From the NCBI GenBank assembly GCA_013141495.1, contig JABFQV010000006.1:1-64000 (forward strand): 64,000 nt of DNA, written 5' to 3'. The position numbers were made by a program, and so were the translations under genes. The stretch is from Methylotenera sp. (lineage in GTDB: Bacteria; Pseudomonadota; Gammaproteobacteria; Burkholderiales; Methylophilaceae). The notes beneath the pieces were generated by a model. That model did not search any database. It had not been told where the DNA came from and saw only the letters and a list, made by a program, of their open reading frames with translations. Positions 1 to 12,032 of this stretch are shown here, in pieces. Positions within the stretch are counted from its first letter, which is position 1. The number at the start of each line of letters is the position of its first letter.

Positions 1-18
1 AGTCCCCAGCCCCTCATT

Positions 19-510
19 ATGAAATGCCCTTTTTGCGGTGTTGATGATACCCAAGTGATTGACTCAAGAGTCAATGATGAAGGGGATTCTATTCGTCGGC
101 GCCGTAAGTGTGGGGCATGTGATAAGCGCTTTACAACTTATGAAACGGCTGAGTTACACTTGCCTCAGGTGGTAAAACAAAATGGCACGCGAGAGGAGTT
201 TAAACGTGAAAAATTACGACTTTCATTCACGCGGGCTTTGCATAAGCGTCCTGTGCCTACAGAGTATGTAGATAACGCGTTAAATCATATTACACAAAAA
301 ATATTGAGTTTAGGTGAGCGCGAAGTGCCTGCGCGCGATTTAGGCGAGATGGTGATGCACGAGCTTAAAATGATGGACAAAGTCGCTTATATTCGCTTTG
401 CCTCGGTGTATCGAAGCTTCTCTGATGTGGATGACTTTAGCGATGTGATTCGTGATTTGGATTTGCCTCCGCAAGCTAAGCGCCGCAGTACTGACGATGA
501 TAAAGGGTAG
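19..510 (+). CDS. nrdR: Transcriptional repressor NrdR
   Basis: NrdR represses ribonucleotide reductase operons and senses ATP/dATP. The N-terminus carries the zinc ribbon typical of the family (CPFC near residue 3 and CGAC near residue 31, with the basic stretch RRRRK between). It is followed by an ATP-cone domain from about residue 48. The length of 163 residues is slightly above the usual 150-160, with a charged tail. The ATG lies only 18 bases into the window, so its promoter and any upstream operon partner are not visible. The next gene starts 6 bases after the stop, which suggests co-transcription. Confidence 0.97.
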   Translation: MKCPFCGVDDTQVIDSRVNDEGDSIRRRRKCGACDKRFTTYETAELHLPQVVKQNGTREEFKREKLRLSFTRALHKRPVPTEYVDNALNHITQKILSLGEREVPARDLGEMVMHELKMMDKVAYIRFASVYRSFSDVDDFSDVIRDLDLPPQAKRRSTDDDKG

Positions 511-516
511 CGAATC

Positions 517-894
517 ATGAAGCTAATCAACTGGGCGTCGATAGTGTTTGCTGTGTTTACTTTAATACTGACCATTGCGTTTTTTAGTTGGTGGATGATG
601 AAAGACCGCATTGTTTTTGGTAATGAGCAGTTTGACCAAGTTAAATGGATGCAAGCTGTTTCTAGCATCAATCATGCGTGTAAGCGCGGTGATATGGCGT
701 ATGATTTGCAGCAGAATATTTTAGTAAAAGGCACGCCAAGAGAGGCGGTGCATGTGCTTTTAGGTCGTCCAAGTTATGAGGACGCTGCCAGCGTAGAATA
801 TGATTTAGGCCAATGTATGCATGTTTATCATGGCTTGCTTATATTCTTTGATAAAAATAGCCGTTTAATTTCAAGTCGTATTTCTTCGCATTAA
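517..894 (+). CDS. Small membrane-anchored protein with a BamE/SmpA-like segment
   Basis: This is a 125-residue protein with one N-terminal transmembrane segment (about residues 5-28) and a short outer domain. The stretch around residues 70-120 (KGTPREAVHVLLGRPS, then YDLGQC, then LLIFFDKNSRLISS) resembles the pattern of SmpA/BamE-type domains: a helix followed by a turn at LG-x-P and two strands. That similarity is by eye only. It sits 6 bases behind nrdR and just ahead of ribD, so it is probably translated from the same message. The function is unknown. Confidence 0.75.
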   Translation: MKLINWASIVFAVFTLILTIAFFSWWMMKDRIVFGNEQFDQVKWMQAVSSINHACKRGDMAYDLQQNILVKGTPREAVHVLLGRPSYEDAASVEYDLGQCMHVYHGLLIFFDKNSRLISSRISSH

Positions 895-921
895 ATTGCG
901 CATCATTTAACTGTCATTACC

Positions 922-2034
922 GTGTACACAATCATTCAACACACCTACATGACACTTGCCCTGCGCTTGGCAGAGCAGGGTTTGTATTCCACTAGTCCAA
1001 ACCCACGTGTAGGTTGTGTCATTGTTAAAAATAATCAAATTGTAGGGCAAGGTGCGCATCTGAAAGCCGGCGAACCGCATGCCGAGGTGTTTGCATTGCG
1101 GCAAGCTGGCACGCAGGCAAAAGATGCAGATATTTACGTAACCTTAGAGCCGTGCAGCCACTTTGGTAAAACGCCGCCTTGTGTACAGGCGGTGATTGCA
1201 GCTAAGCCTCAGCGCGTCATTATTGCCATGCAAGACCCGAACCCGCTGGTGGCAGGACGTAGTATTGCGGCACTGCGTGCCCAGGGTATTGAGGTCATCG
1301 TGGGCGTGATGGAGCAAGAAGCGCTGACGCTGAACTTGGGCTTTGTTTCACGCATGGCGCGTGGTTTGCCGTATGTGCGCAGCAAAGTTGCGGCCAGTCT
1401 GGATGGGCGTACCGCGCTTAAAAATGGGCAAAGCCAATGGATTACAGGTGAGCCTGCACGGCTGGATGTGCAACATTGGCGTGCGCAGTCTTGCGCTATA
1501 GTGACAGGCATAGGCACGGTGTTAGCCGACAATCCGAGCATGACCGTGCGCTTGCCTGACGCTCCTCGCCAACCACTACGTGTGATTGTGGATAGCAACT
1601 TGCAAACGCCAGTCGATTGTAAAATGCTAGATGCGGCTATGCTTAAACATAGCCCGGTGCTAATCGCTTATGCACAAGATCATCATCAAGCGCAAACCCT
1701 ATTTGCCGCTGGTGCCGCGCTAATTCAGTTAGCTGATGTCAATCATCGTGTTGATTTAAGCGCTTTATTTAAACACTTGGCACAATGTGGTATTAACGAA
1801 GTATTGGTTGAGGCTGGTCAGGGTTTGAATGGCGCGCTATTACATGCCAATTTTATAGATGAATTTATTTTTTACTATGCCCCAAAGCTGATGGGTACGG
1901 ATGCACAAGCGATGTTTGCAATTCCGGAAATCACTGTAATGCAACAGGTAGCAGAGTTGCAGATTTTAGATGTGCGTCAAATAGGCGGTGACATTCGCTT
2001 ACGTGCGAAGCCAGTAAAGCCAAAAACTAACTAA
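922..2034 (+). CDS. ribD: Bifunctional riboflavin biosynthesis protein RibD (deaminase/reductase)
   Basis: RibD deaminates the pyrimidine intermediate of riboflavin synthesis and then reduces its ribosyl side chain. The deaminase domain has the zinc motifs H53-A-E55 and the cysteines of EPCSH (C78) and TPPC (C87). The reductase domain follows from about residue 145 (VRSKVAASLDGRTA, later LVEAGQGLNGALL). The length of 370 residues is normal. The start given is GTG at 922; the ATG at 949 is an alternative that would remove nine residues. The gene follows a short spacer after the small membrane gene. Confidence 0.95.
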   Translation: MYTIIQHTYMTLALRLAEQGLYSTSPNPRVGCVIVKNNQIVGQGAHLKAGEPHAEVFALRQAGTQAKDADIYVTLEPCSHFGKTPPCVQAVIAAKPQRVIIAMQDPNPLVAGRSIAALRAQGIEVIVGVMEQEALTLNLGFVSRMARGLPYVRSKVAASLDGRTALKNGQSQWITGEPARLDVQHWRAQSCAIVTGIGTVLADNPSMTVRLPDAPRQPLRVIVDSNLQTPVDCKMLDAAMLKHSPVLIAYAQDHHQAQTLFAAGAALIQLADVNHRVDLSALFKHLAQCGINEVLVEAGQGLNGALLHANFIDEFIFYYAPKLMGTDAQAMFAIPEITVMQQVAELQILDVRQIGGDIRLRAKPVKPKTN

Positions 2035-2209
2035 GCTTAGAGAAAACAATTGCGCACAAAATTTACCAAACAAAGCATTGTCTTGTTCTATACCTTAAAT
2101 CATTCATACGATTTCATTCTTCTATATGATATGCATGCTTTGAATCTGTTCGTGTTTTTTAGTATTTTTTTGAGGACAAGCTTTTTTTTAATGTAATTAA
2201 CGACTAAAA

Positions 2210-3022
2210 ATGCTCATTGATACTCATTGTCACCTAGATGCGGCTGAGTTTAATGCAGACCGTGACCATGTTGTTGCGCAAGCGCTTCAGCATGGCGTGT
2301 CGCGCATTGTTGTGCCCGCCGTGGCGCGCAATAACTTTGATGCCGTCATTGCGTTATGTAATCAACACAAACATTGCGTCTATGCGCTTGGTATTCATCC
2401 TATGTTTGTGGATAGCGCATCCATCGATGATATTGAAACACTTAAAGTTTATGTGCAAAACAATCATCCGGTAGCGATTGGTGAAATCGGTTTGGATTAT
2501 TTTCTGACTAATCCTAAAACGCACCCTGAAAATGCTAAGCGCCAGGCTTACTTTTTTACTGAGCAGCTAAAAATTGCCCGGCAATTTGAGTTGCCAGTGA
2601 TTTTGCATGTACGGCATGCGATAGACACTGTGTTGAAGTATTTACGGCGCCATAGGGTTGTAGGTGGTATTGCACATGCATTTAATGGTAGCTTTCAGCA
2701 GGCAGAGCAATTTGTTGCGCTCGGATTTAAACTTGGGTTTGGCGGTGCGATGACATATGAGCGCGCATTAAAAATTAGGGAGCTTGCAACCAAGTTGCCA
2801 TTAGAGGCTTTAGTTTTAGAAACAGATGCGCCAGACATGCCACCTGAATGGGTGGGTGTTAAAGGTAGAAATAGCCCATTAGAACTGTCGAGAATTGCGC
2901 AGGTTTTAGCGGATTTAAGGCAAGTAAATGTGTCGCAAGTGCTTGATATTACTAGCACCAATGCATTAAAAGTTTTACCAAAATTAGCCGACTTATGCAC
3001 ACCAGTTAATGCGCTACATTAA
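2210..3022 (+). CDS. TatD-family metal-dependent hydrolase
   Basis: This is a 270-residue TIM-barrel amidohydrolase of the TatD/YjjV family (metal-dependent DNase-type enzymes). The metal-binding residues are recognisable: DTHCHLD at residues 4-10, GEIGLDYF in the middle, HVRHA, HAFNGS, and ETDAPDMPPEW near residue 205. The family is linked to DNA repair, quality control and D-aminoacyl-tRNA or nuclease functions, so the exact substrate cannot be assigned. The preceding 175 bases hold no gene I can support. The gene appears to be monocistronic. Confidence 0.9.
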   Translation: MLIDTHCHLDAAEFNADRDHVVAQALQHGVSRIVVPAVARNNFDAVIALCNQHKHCVYALGIHPMFVDSASIDDIETLKVYVQNNHPVAIGEIGLDYFLTNPKTHPENAKRQAYFFTEQLKIARQFELPVILHVRHAIDTVLKYLRRHRVVGGIAHAFNGSFQQAEQFVALGFKLGFGGAMTYERALKIRELATKLPLEALVLETDAPDMPPEWVGVKGRNSPLELSRIAQVLADLRQVNVSQVLDITSTNALKVLPKLADLCTPVNALH

Positions 3023-3344
3023 GTAGCTTAAAAAAACCTTAATAATCAAGGGGTGTTTTGTAACTTATTGATTATTATAAGTTTAATAATAGATTAAAAA
3101 TTAAGCGATTTAAAAAAACCCTTATAAATTGGTAGGTTACATTTTAGAGTCACAGTTATTCACAAAGTTATCCACAGATAATGTGGAGAGTATTTTTAAC
3201 ATTCGGGAACTTTTTAATACCAGTGCTTGGCATCCCCACAGAATATATCTGCTAAAGCATATTATTCGTGTGTGAAAGTCAACTTTTTTAATTTTTAATT
3301 TCATTAAAAATAGATGGTTTTTTTATTGGGTTAACTTAATTTTC
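3023..3344. other. AT-rich intergenic region with DnaA-box pair
   Basis: This 322-base gap has no credible ORF. It contains two DnaA-box-like nonamers in the same orientation: TTATTCACA at 3156-3164 and the perfect consensus TTATCCACA at 3168-3176. A weaker inverse copy follows directly (TGTGGAGAG at 3181-3189). An imperfect hairpin with 7-base arms (AACTTAT/ATAAGTT) lies just after the TatD-family stop. The flanks are very AT-rich. No dnaA or dnaN gene is nearby, so this is not recognisable as the usual oriC context. Confidence 0.55.
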
Positions 3345-4457
3345 ATGCTAGTAAATCATCAGCAATATCGCACTATTTGGCCTAGTCCTGGTTTTGGGCA
3401 AGTTTTTAGCACCGAGCTTAGAACGGTTGAGGTCATCGATCAAACAAAATTGCCACATGTGTTTGAGATTGCAAAAATTGGCAACCTGCAACAAATGATT
3501 ACAGCGATTAAAACCATGCAAGTGCGCGGAGCGCCGCTCATAGGAGCTGCCGCAGCTTATGGTGTTGCTTTGGCTACGCAGCAAGATAGTGGCGACGAGC
3601 ATTTGCAACTGGCAGCAAAGCTGCTGGTTCAAAGCCGCCCTACTGCGGTGAACTTGAGGTGGGCAGTGCAACGCATGCTTAGTGTGTTATTACCGCTACC
3701 CGTTGCGGATAGGGTGCGGGCCGCGTGGGCGGAGGCGGCGTTAATTTGTGATGAAGATGTGTTGTTAAATCAGGCGATTGGTGTACATGGCTTAGCGTTA
3801 ATTCGCGCGCTACACCTTAAAAAATCTGGCACGATTCACATTCTCACGCATTGCAATGCGGGCTGGCTAGCCACGGTGGATTTTGGTACTGCGCTGGCAC
3901 CGATTTATGCAGCCCATGATGCGGGGATAGATGTGCATGTATGGGTAGGTGAAACTCGCCCCCGCAATCAGGGCGCAAGCCTTACTGCGTGGGAGTTGGG
4001 TCAGCACGGCGTGCCACATACGGTTGTCAGCGATAATGCCGGCGGGCATTTAATGCAGCAAGGTCAAGTGGATATGGTGATTGTGGGTGCCGACCGTGTG
4101 ACGGCGACAGGTGATGTGTGCAATAAAATTGGCACTTATTTAAAAGCTCTGGCGGCTTTTGATAGTTCGCAGTCAGGGCATCATGTTCCGTTTTATGCCG
4201 CAGTGCCAACGCCCACGATAGATTGGGCTATCGAAGATGGAATACAGCACATTGAGATTGAAGAGCGCGATGGTGATGAGTTGGCGTGGATGAGTGGCCG
4301 ACTGGCTGACGGCACAATCGCAACCGTCAATATTTTGCCGCATGGCACAAAGGTGGCCAACCCAGCCTTTGATGTAACCCCCGCAAGGCTGGTTACGGGT
4401 ATTATTACCGAGCAGGGCGTTTTTGCGCCTAATCAATTAAAAACGATGAAGAGATAA
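3345..4457 (+). CDS. mtnA: S-methyl-5-thioribose-1-phosphate isomerase
   Basis: MtnA isomerises 5-methylthioribose-1-phosphate, or 5-deoxyribose-1-phosphate, to the ribulose-1-phosphate form. The protein is 370 residues and belongs to the eIF2B-alpha-like family. It shows the RGAPLIGAAAAYG segment, the catalytic cysteine in THCNAG (about residue 170) and the aspartate of VGADRV (about residue 248), followed by NKIGTY. The stop lies 4 bases before the ATG of a class II aldolase, so the two form a tight operon. This pairing fits the DHAP shunt better than the full methionine salvage route, although other genes of either pathway are not in the window. Confidence 0.95.
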   Translation: MLVNHQQYRTIWPSPGFGQVFSTELRTVEVIDQTKLPHVFEIAKIGNLQQMITAIKTMQVRGAPLIGAAAAYGVALATQQDSGDEHLQLAAKLLVQSRPTAVNLRWAVQRMLSVLLPLPVADRVRAAWAEAALICDEDVLLNQAIGVHGLALIRALHLKKSGTIHILTHCNAGWLATVDFGTALAPIYAAHDAGIDVHVWVGETRPRNQGASLTAWELGQHGVPHTVVSDNAGGHLMQQGQVDMVIVGADRVTATGDVCNKIGTYLKALAAFDSSQSGHHVPFYAAVPTPTIDWAIEDGIQHIEIEERDGDELAWMSGRLADGTIATVNILPHGTKVANPAFDVTPARLVTGIITEQGVFAPNQLKTMKR

Positions 4458-4461
4458 ATCA

Positions 4462-5148
4462 ATGCCGCAATCATTAAAAAACGCGCGCGAGCAGCTATTA
4501 AGCATTAGTCATCAGCTAAGTCGCTTAGGATTAAATCGAGGTACTTCAGGTAATGCAAGTGTGCGAGTGAGTAATGAGGCAGGGCAGACGGGCTTCTTGA
4601 TTACGCCATCGGGCGTGGCGGTAGAAAGCATGATGCCCGCTGATATGGTGTGGATGGATTTTGCAGGCAATACAGAATTTGGCAAGCAGCCATCAAGTGA
4701 ATGGCGGTTTCATCTGGACATTCTGCAACAGAAACTAGAAGTCAATGGCGTTATCCACACGCATAGTATGTTTGCAACAACGCTGAGTACGTTGCGGCTT
4801 GATATCCCAGCGTTTCATTACATGATCGCTTTGGCAGGCGGAGATAGCATCCGTTGTGCGCCTTATGCGTTATTTGGCAGTCAGCAGCTGTCTGATAATG
4901 CGTTATTGGCGCTACAAGATCGCAACGCTTGCTTGTTAGCTAACCATGGCATGATAACAATCGGCGAAACTTTGGAAAAAGCGCTCAATATTACACAAGA
5001 GGTTGAAACTTTATGCGAGCAATATCTACATGCATTACAAGTTGGCAAGCCGTTTATCTTGAGTCAGCAGGAAATGCTTGAGGTGCAAGAAAAATTTAAG
5101 GGATATGGCGCGTGGAAAAATAGCGCTAAGGTGAAAAGTAATTCTTAA
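4462..5148 (+). CDS. Class II aldolase, probable 5-deoxyribulose/methylthioribulose-1-phosphate aldolase
   Basis: This 228-residue protein belongs to the class II (fuculose-phosphate/AraD/MtnB) aldolase family. The visible motifs are GTSGNASVR (phosphate binding), ITPSG, the zinc-binding histidines of HTHSMFAT, and LLANHGMI with its third histidine. It follows mtnA at a distance of 4 bases. By known pathways the likely reaction is cleavage of 5-deoxyribulose-1-phosphate or methylthioribulose-1-phosphate to DHAP plus an aldehyde. An MtnB dehydratase, which shares the fold, is the alternative. The choice is made from the tight mtnA pairing and the absence of mtnC/mtnD nearby. Confidence 0.85.
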   Translation: MPQSLKNAREQLLSISHQLSRLGLNRGTSGNASVRVSNEAGQTGFLITPSGVAVESMMPADMVWMDFAGNTEFGKQPSSEWRFHLDILQQKLEVNGVIHTHSMFATTLSTLRLDIPAFHYMIALAGGDSIRCAPYALFGSQQLSDNALLALQDRNACLLANHGMITIGETLEKALNITQEVETLCEQYLHALQVGKPFILSQQEMLEVQEKFKGYGAWKNSAKVKSNS

Positions 5149-5220
5149 TTATCGTGCGAGAAAATAAAACCGCTTTCATGAGTTTTCGTTTGTAGGCGCA
5201 TGGGCTTTAAAGTAAAATAG

Positions 5221-6885
<1,665 letters not shown>

Positions 6886-6925
6886 TCAATAGGCATCTGC
6901 GGCAAAATTAAATAAGGTTTTGAAT

Positions 6926-7765
6926 ATGAAATTATGTAACTTTGATGTAGGTCTTGAGCATCCTTTATTTTTGATTGCAGGGCCGTGCGTGATTGAGTCA
7001 AAACAGATGGCGATTGATACTGCTGGTCAGCTGAAAGAAATTGCGGCTGCACTCAACATTCCATTTATTTATAAGTCTTCATACGATAAAGCTAACCGCA
7101 GTTCAAACAGTACATTCCGCGGCTTTGGCATGGAAGAGGGTTTGAGGATTTTAGATGATGTCCGGACCCAAATCGGCGTGCCAATTTTGACTGACGTACA
7201 CACAGAAGAACAAGTGCCACATGTGGCCGCAGTGGTTGATGTGTTGCAAACCCCAGCATTTTTATGCCGCCAAACCGACTTTATTACGGCCTGTGCAAAA
7301 TCTGGTAAACCCGTGAATATCAAAAAAGGCCAATTTATGGCGCCAGGGGATATGCGCAATGTAGTACAAAAAGCGCGCGAAGCAAACGGCGGTGCGGACA
7401 ATATCATGGTGTGCGAACGCGGCGTGTCGTTTGGTTACAACACACTGGTGTCAGATATGCGCGGTCTTGCTATCATGCGTGAAACCAATTGCCCGGTGGT
7501 GTTTGATGCAACGCACTCTGTGCAGCAACCGGGTGGTCAGGGTGATAAGAGCGGTGGTCAGCGCGAGCATGTGCCGGTGTTGGCGCGTGCGGCGGTAGCC
7601 AGTGGCATTGCGGGGATCTTTATGGAAACGCATCCGGACCCATCCAAGGCGTTGTCAGATGGTCCAAACGCATGGCCGCTTCATAAAATGAGAGATTTAT
7701 TAGAAGTGTTGGTCGATTTAGATAGATTAGTGAAAAAAGCAGGTTTTATTGAAAGTACGTTGTAA
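6926..7765 (+). CDS. kdsA: 3-deoxy-D-manno-octulosonate 8-phosphate synthase
   Basis: KdsA condenses phosphoenolpyruvate with arabinose-5-phosphate to give KDO-8-phosphate for lipopolysaccharide core synthesis. Family signatures are IAGPCVIES near the N-terminus, [11 protein letters not shown], and [12 protein letters not shown]. The ATG at 6926 is chosen because AATAAGG lies 8 bases upstream and the protein then begins MKLCNF as in relatives. A TTG two codons earlier would also be in frame. It lies between pyrG and eno in the usual order. Confidence 0.97.
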   Translation: MKLCNFDVGLEHPLFLIAGPCVIESKQMAIDTAGQLKEIAAALNIPFIYKSSYDKANRSSNSTFRGFGMEEGLRILDDVRTQIGVPILTDVHTEEQVPHVAAVVDVLQTPAFLCRQTDFITACAKSGKPVNIKKGQFMAPGDMRNVVQKAREANGGADNIMVCERGVSFGYNTLVSDMRGLAIMRETNCPVVFDATHSVQQPGGQGDKSGGQREHVPVLARAAVASGIAGIFMETHPDPSKALSDGPNAWPLHKMRDLLEVLVDLDRLVKKAGFIESTL

Positions 7766-7829
7766 AAAATAATTTAGCCGCAGCTAAATGTAGCTAAAAA
7801 TAATTTAGAACTAATAATTTAGAGCTTAG

Positions 7830-9125
<1,296 letters not shown>

Positions 9126-9246
9126 TTTCGACATGCATTCAAACCGATACGTTGTTGCATTAGCTTGTTGTGCGAATAGCACTGGTTTTGCTCATGCGTC
9201 TAATTTTGCTTTGAATGCAACCGAAATGCGTTGATAGAAATTCAAG

Positions 9247-9591
9247 TTGAAAGCCCTCACGCTTATTTTTGTAATCCTTATTGCCTTGCTACAGTATCCA
9301 CTGTGGCTAGGCAAAGGTAGCTGGTTACGCGTGTGGGATTTAAACCGACAACTTTCTGAGCAACAAGTAAAAAATACAGGCTTAAAAGCGCGTAACGATA
9401 CACTAGATGCTGAAGTACGCGATTTAAAGAGTGGGCGTGCCGCTATTGAAGAACTTGCTCGCAGTGAGTTGGGCATGATTAAGCAAGATGAAGTGTTTTA
9501 TCAGGTCATCGACCAGCCGTTACCGCAACCTATAAACCCGACCGCTGTTGATGCGGCTGCGGCTAAATCAAACGAAAAAAAGTCACCTTAA
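9247..9591 (+). CDS. ftsB: Cell division protein FtsB
   Basis: FtsB is a bitopic divisome protein that works with FtsL and FtsQ. This 114-residue protein has a transmembrane segment at about residues 3-20, then the motif [10 protein letters not shown] and a periplasmic coiled coil (about residues 33-70). [11 protein letters not shown] and the following FYQVID are typical of FtsB. The position directly behind eno supports the call. The start appears to be TTG at 9247. A low-complexity Ala/Pro tail ends the protein. Confidence 0.93.
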   Translation: MKALTLIFVILIALLQYPLWLGKGSWLRVWDLNRQLSEQQVKNTGLKARNDTLDAEVRDLKSGRAAIEELARSELGMIKQDEVFYQVIDQPLPQPINPTAVDAAAAKSNEKKSP

Positions 9592-9706
9592 CACCTTTTG
9601 CATTATCCCCGTGTTGTCTAGCTATATCTAGCGTCAGATTATTGTAGTCATTTGATTGAAAATTTATTCAATTGTAATCAGATGGTTAGCAGAATTCCAT
9701 TTAAAA

Positions 9707-9726
9707 CTGTCGTCAATTGATGACAG
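9707..9726. promoter_or_regulatory. GlrR-type upstream activator site (TGTC-N10-GACA dyad)
   Basis: A near-perfect 20-base dyad (one mismatched base pair) has half-sites CTGTC and GACAG around an AATT core, giving TGTC-N10-GACA at 9708-9725. This is the spacing known for the E. coli sigma-54 activator GlrR. Its centre lies 84.5 bases upstream of the -12 GC of the sigma-54 promoter at 9788-9803. The same 18-base span recurs as TGTAG-N8-CTACA in front of three other units in this window. Confidence 0.75.
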
Positions 9727-9787
9727 ACTTTTCTTGTTTATATTTCCTACCTCCATGTAACACCATGATTATTAAGACTAATAAATC

Positions 9788-9803
9788 TGGCATGTTGATT
9801 GCT
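9788..9803 (+). promoter_or_regulatory. Sigma-54 promoter of the 576-residue gene
   Basis: The sequence TGGCATG-TTGA-TTGCT matches the sigma-54 consensus (TGGCAYG, four bases, TTGCW), with the required GG-N10-GC spacing (GG at 9789-9790, GC at 9801-9802). Transcription should begin near 9813, leaving a leader of about 70 bases before the ATG at 9884. The only other GG-N10-GC match nearby (9823-9836) has a poor -12 element. Confidence 0.85.
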
Positions 9804-9883
9804 ATGGTTATGTTAATGGCATGGCAACGTGTCGGCTGCATTTAAGGTCTGATACAGCCTGCTTATATTAAGGAGTGTAGTAA

Positions 9884-11614
9884 ATGACGAATGAACAGCA
9901 AACCAATATCAATACTATTATTGAAAGTTTTTATGCGAACGGGGCGAATACGCAGTGGCGTGAAGTTGCCTCATTTGTGTATGCCAATGCCTTGAGAGAC
10001 CCAGAGATATCGCTACTTGAACTTAAAGCACAGTTTGAGCCGTTGCAAAAAATTGCGGTGTCAGCAGGGCTGGCTGAAAATTCTCAAGCTACTGGTCGTG
10101 CAATTACCCAACCATTTGTTGATGGTGCTAAAGCCTTGCAAGATGGTAGAACATTAGCGTCGGTTGCTGCTACTGTGATAAAACTGGCAGATGACCCGTT
10201 TGCCAATGTTAATGGGGTTTGGAGTGGGGTGCAGGGCACCGCTGAGGCAGCTTATAGGTTAGCGCAACATTCAACTGGTTTGCTTACGATGGAAGAGCGG
10301 CAGCGCCTTGCCGCTATGTATGATTTACCGCATAAGCAGCGTATTCAGGCGCTACATGGCGTTACGCTAAACGATACGGCTGCTATGGTCAGTGTTGGGT
10401 CTTTACCTGGTCTCTTCCCTAATGCGATGACAAAAGCACACATTGTTGTGCATGATACCGGCGCTGCTGCTGTATCTGAAATGAAGAATTTACCTAAATA
10501 TAACGGTGCATATCCAGTTCCGGTGATGGCTGGTGCTAATGTCAGCACGGAGAGCAGTTTGCCGAGCTCACCTCAGGTATTAAGTCCTCAGGTATTAACT
10601 ATGGCTAGTAAAGATTCCGGCATAGGTGGTGGCTCTGGCGATGAAAACGCCAATAGGAAGAAAAAATTCAATTTATCTGACTATGAGTTTCCAGACCCAA
10701 ATTATGACCATGAACGTGTTTGGTATAAACATTACCTGAAAGAGCATGCTGGAAATTTAAGCGAGCAGATGAAATCGCTGGGTTTAAAGAATGAGGTGGC
10801 ACAAACTCAAAAACAATTAGGTTATATGCAGAATGTACAGATCACCACTAACGCATCTGAGTACAATGTAGCCCTTAATAATTCACAGGATTTGGTTGCT
10901 AAAGCGGAGAAAACAGCTTATGAAAAAGCGATTGCCAGTGGATTAAGCCCAGAAGATGCACAGAATCAGGCCGATGCATTAACGCGTGAATTTAGTATGC
11001 TTCAGAAATATGTAGAATATGAACGCAATAAAAGCTTTGTAGATTTAGCCAAAGATCAAAATAAACTTGAATTGCAAGAGAAAGCAAGGCTTGACCCTGA
11101 TAGTGTAGGTTATGACAGAGTTGTATTTCCCAGAAGTACGACTGAAAGGGAATTGAATCATCATTTATATCTGCAAAAATTTGATGAGAGCGTTGTTGAT
11201 TTAAGGGTCAAACTTGAGTTGCTAGGATTAAAAGAACGTGCTGACGTACTTGGGGATCAAATGCGTGAACTGTTGACCGTTTCACTAGAAAGCAGTAAAG
11301 CCGCGCACCAGCAACGTTTAGAAAACTTTATGAAGATTGAAGAAGAAGCGAAAGGCGCGGATATAAAAAATGCTTCCACTAGCATCTCAGCACGTTATTT
11401 TCATATGATTCAAGAGGATATTGGTGGTGAGTTAGCTCATCTTAAAGTAGAAATCGGGCATGACCGTGAATACCACATTAGACATCAATTATGGCAAAGA
11501 CAGTCTGGGGATGAAAGGCGGGCGCGAGAAAATACAGAAATAGCCATGGCAAGAGGTGAATTGTTTGGCAACGATAATAGCTCAGCCACTCAGGCGCCAG
11601 ACCTTGAACCTTAG
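9884..11614 (+). CDS. Unrecognised 576-residue protein, sigma-54-controlled; possible T4SS cargo
   Basis: I do not recognise this protein. Residues 1-200 are alanine-rich and predicted helical. A low-complexity linker follows at about 205-260, with a tandem PQVLSPQVL and a Gly/Ser-rich stretch. After that comes a long charged, largely alpha-helical or coiled-coil region (about 270-560). No signal peptide or clear transmembrane segment is visible. A good Shine-Dalgarno sequence (AAGGAG) precedes the ATG. The gene is separated from ftsB by 292 bases holding a sigma-54 promoter and an activator dyad of the same type as those ahead of the effector-like genes near the T4SS 30 kb away. I therefore infer that it belongs to that regulon. 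Its cargo role is a guess from the shared control only. Confidence 0.8.
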   Translation: MTNEQQTNINTIIESFYANGANTQWREVASFVYANALRDPEISLLELKAQFEPLQKIAVSAGLAENSQATGRAITQPFVDGAKALQDGRTLASVAATVIKLADDPFANVNGVWSGVQGTAEAAYRLAQHSTGLLTMEERQRLAAMYDLPHKQRIQALHGVTLNDTAAMVSVGSLPGLFPNAMTKAHIVVHDTGAAAVSEMKNLPKYNGAYPVPVMAGANVSTESSLPSSPQVLSPQVLTMASKDSGIGGGSGDENANRKKKFNLSDYEFPDPNYDHERVWYKHYLKEHAGNLSEQMKSLGLKNEVAQTQKQLGYMQNVQITTNASEYNVALNNSQDLVAKAEKTAYEKAIASGLSPEDAQNQADALTREFSMLQKYVEYERNKSFVDLAKDQNKLELQEKARLDPDSVGYDRVVFPRSTTERELNHHLYLQKFDESVVDLRVKLELLGLKERADVLGDQMRELLTVSLESSKAAHQQRLENFMKIEEEAKGADIKNASTSISARYFHMIQEDIGGELAHLKVEIGHDREYHIRHQLWQRQSGDERRARENTEIAMARGELFGNDNSSATQAPDLEP

Positions 11615-11647
11615 TCGTGCGCGCCAATGCTGTTGAATAGCGTACGG

Positions 11648-12004
11648 CTAAAAAGCACCGGTGCTATACAACCTGAACAAGTAATACGCGCCGACTGCCA
11701 TCATGATGTACATCGGGAAATCGCCGCTCTTTTTGGTTTCAGATTTGTTCGGGGAGCTGATCCAGCGGTTTAGTAACCAAATTATAAAAATAATCACTGG
11801 AATAAACATCATGGTGGTGGTTGATTCGAATAGCTTGCCCAGCAGTTTTGATAGCCAGCCGTTATCACGAAACATTTCCATGGCAATGCCAATAATGCCT
11901 ATAAGCATTAAGCCCATGCGCACGATGGCGATTAAAACGCTGAATTTGCTTTCAGCCTTAATATCTTTATTCTTGAGATATTTGTTTGGGTCAACATTGG
12001 CCAT
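11648..12004 (-). CDS. Small membrane protein of unknown function
   Basis: This 118-residue protein has about three hydrophobic segments (roughly residues 22-42, 65-82 and 95-113) and charged ends. I do not recognise the family. It is convergent with the 576-residue gene (33 bases between stops), and its start is 28 bases beyond the nlpD stop in the same direction, so it may be read through from nlpD. The stop codon overlaps the palindrome AGCACCGGTGCT followed by T5 on the minus strand, which could act as a weak terminator. One speculative reading is an immunity or accessory partner for the neighbouring regulon gene, based only on adjacency. Confidence 0.65.
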   Translation of the reverse strand: MANVDPNKYLKNKDIKAESKFSVLIAIVRMGLMLIGIIGIAMEMFRDNGWLSKLLGKLFESTTTMMFIPVIIFIIWLLNRWISSPNKSETKKSGDFPMYIMMAVGAYYLFRLYSTGAF

Positions 12005-12032
12005 ACTTAAATTCCTTCACTTGGGATTTAAC

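Noticed and set aside
9822-9837. A second GG-N10-GC match ahead of the 576-residue gene
   Set aside because: The -12 part reads CGGCT, a poor match, and the site at 9788-9803 is far better.
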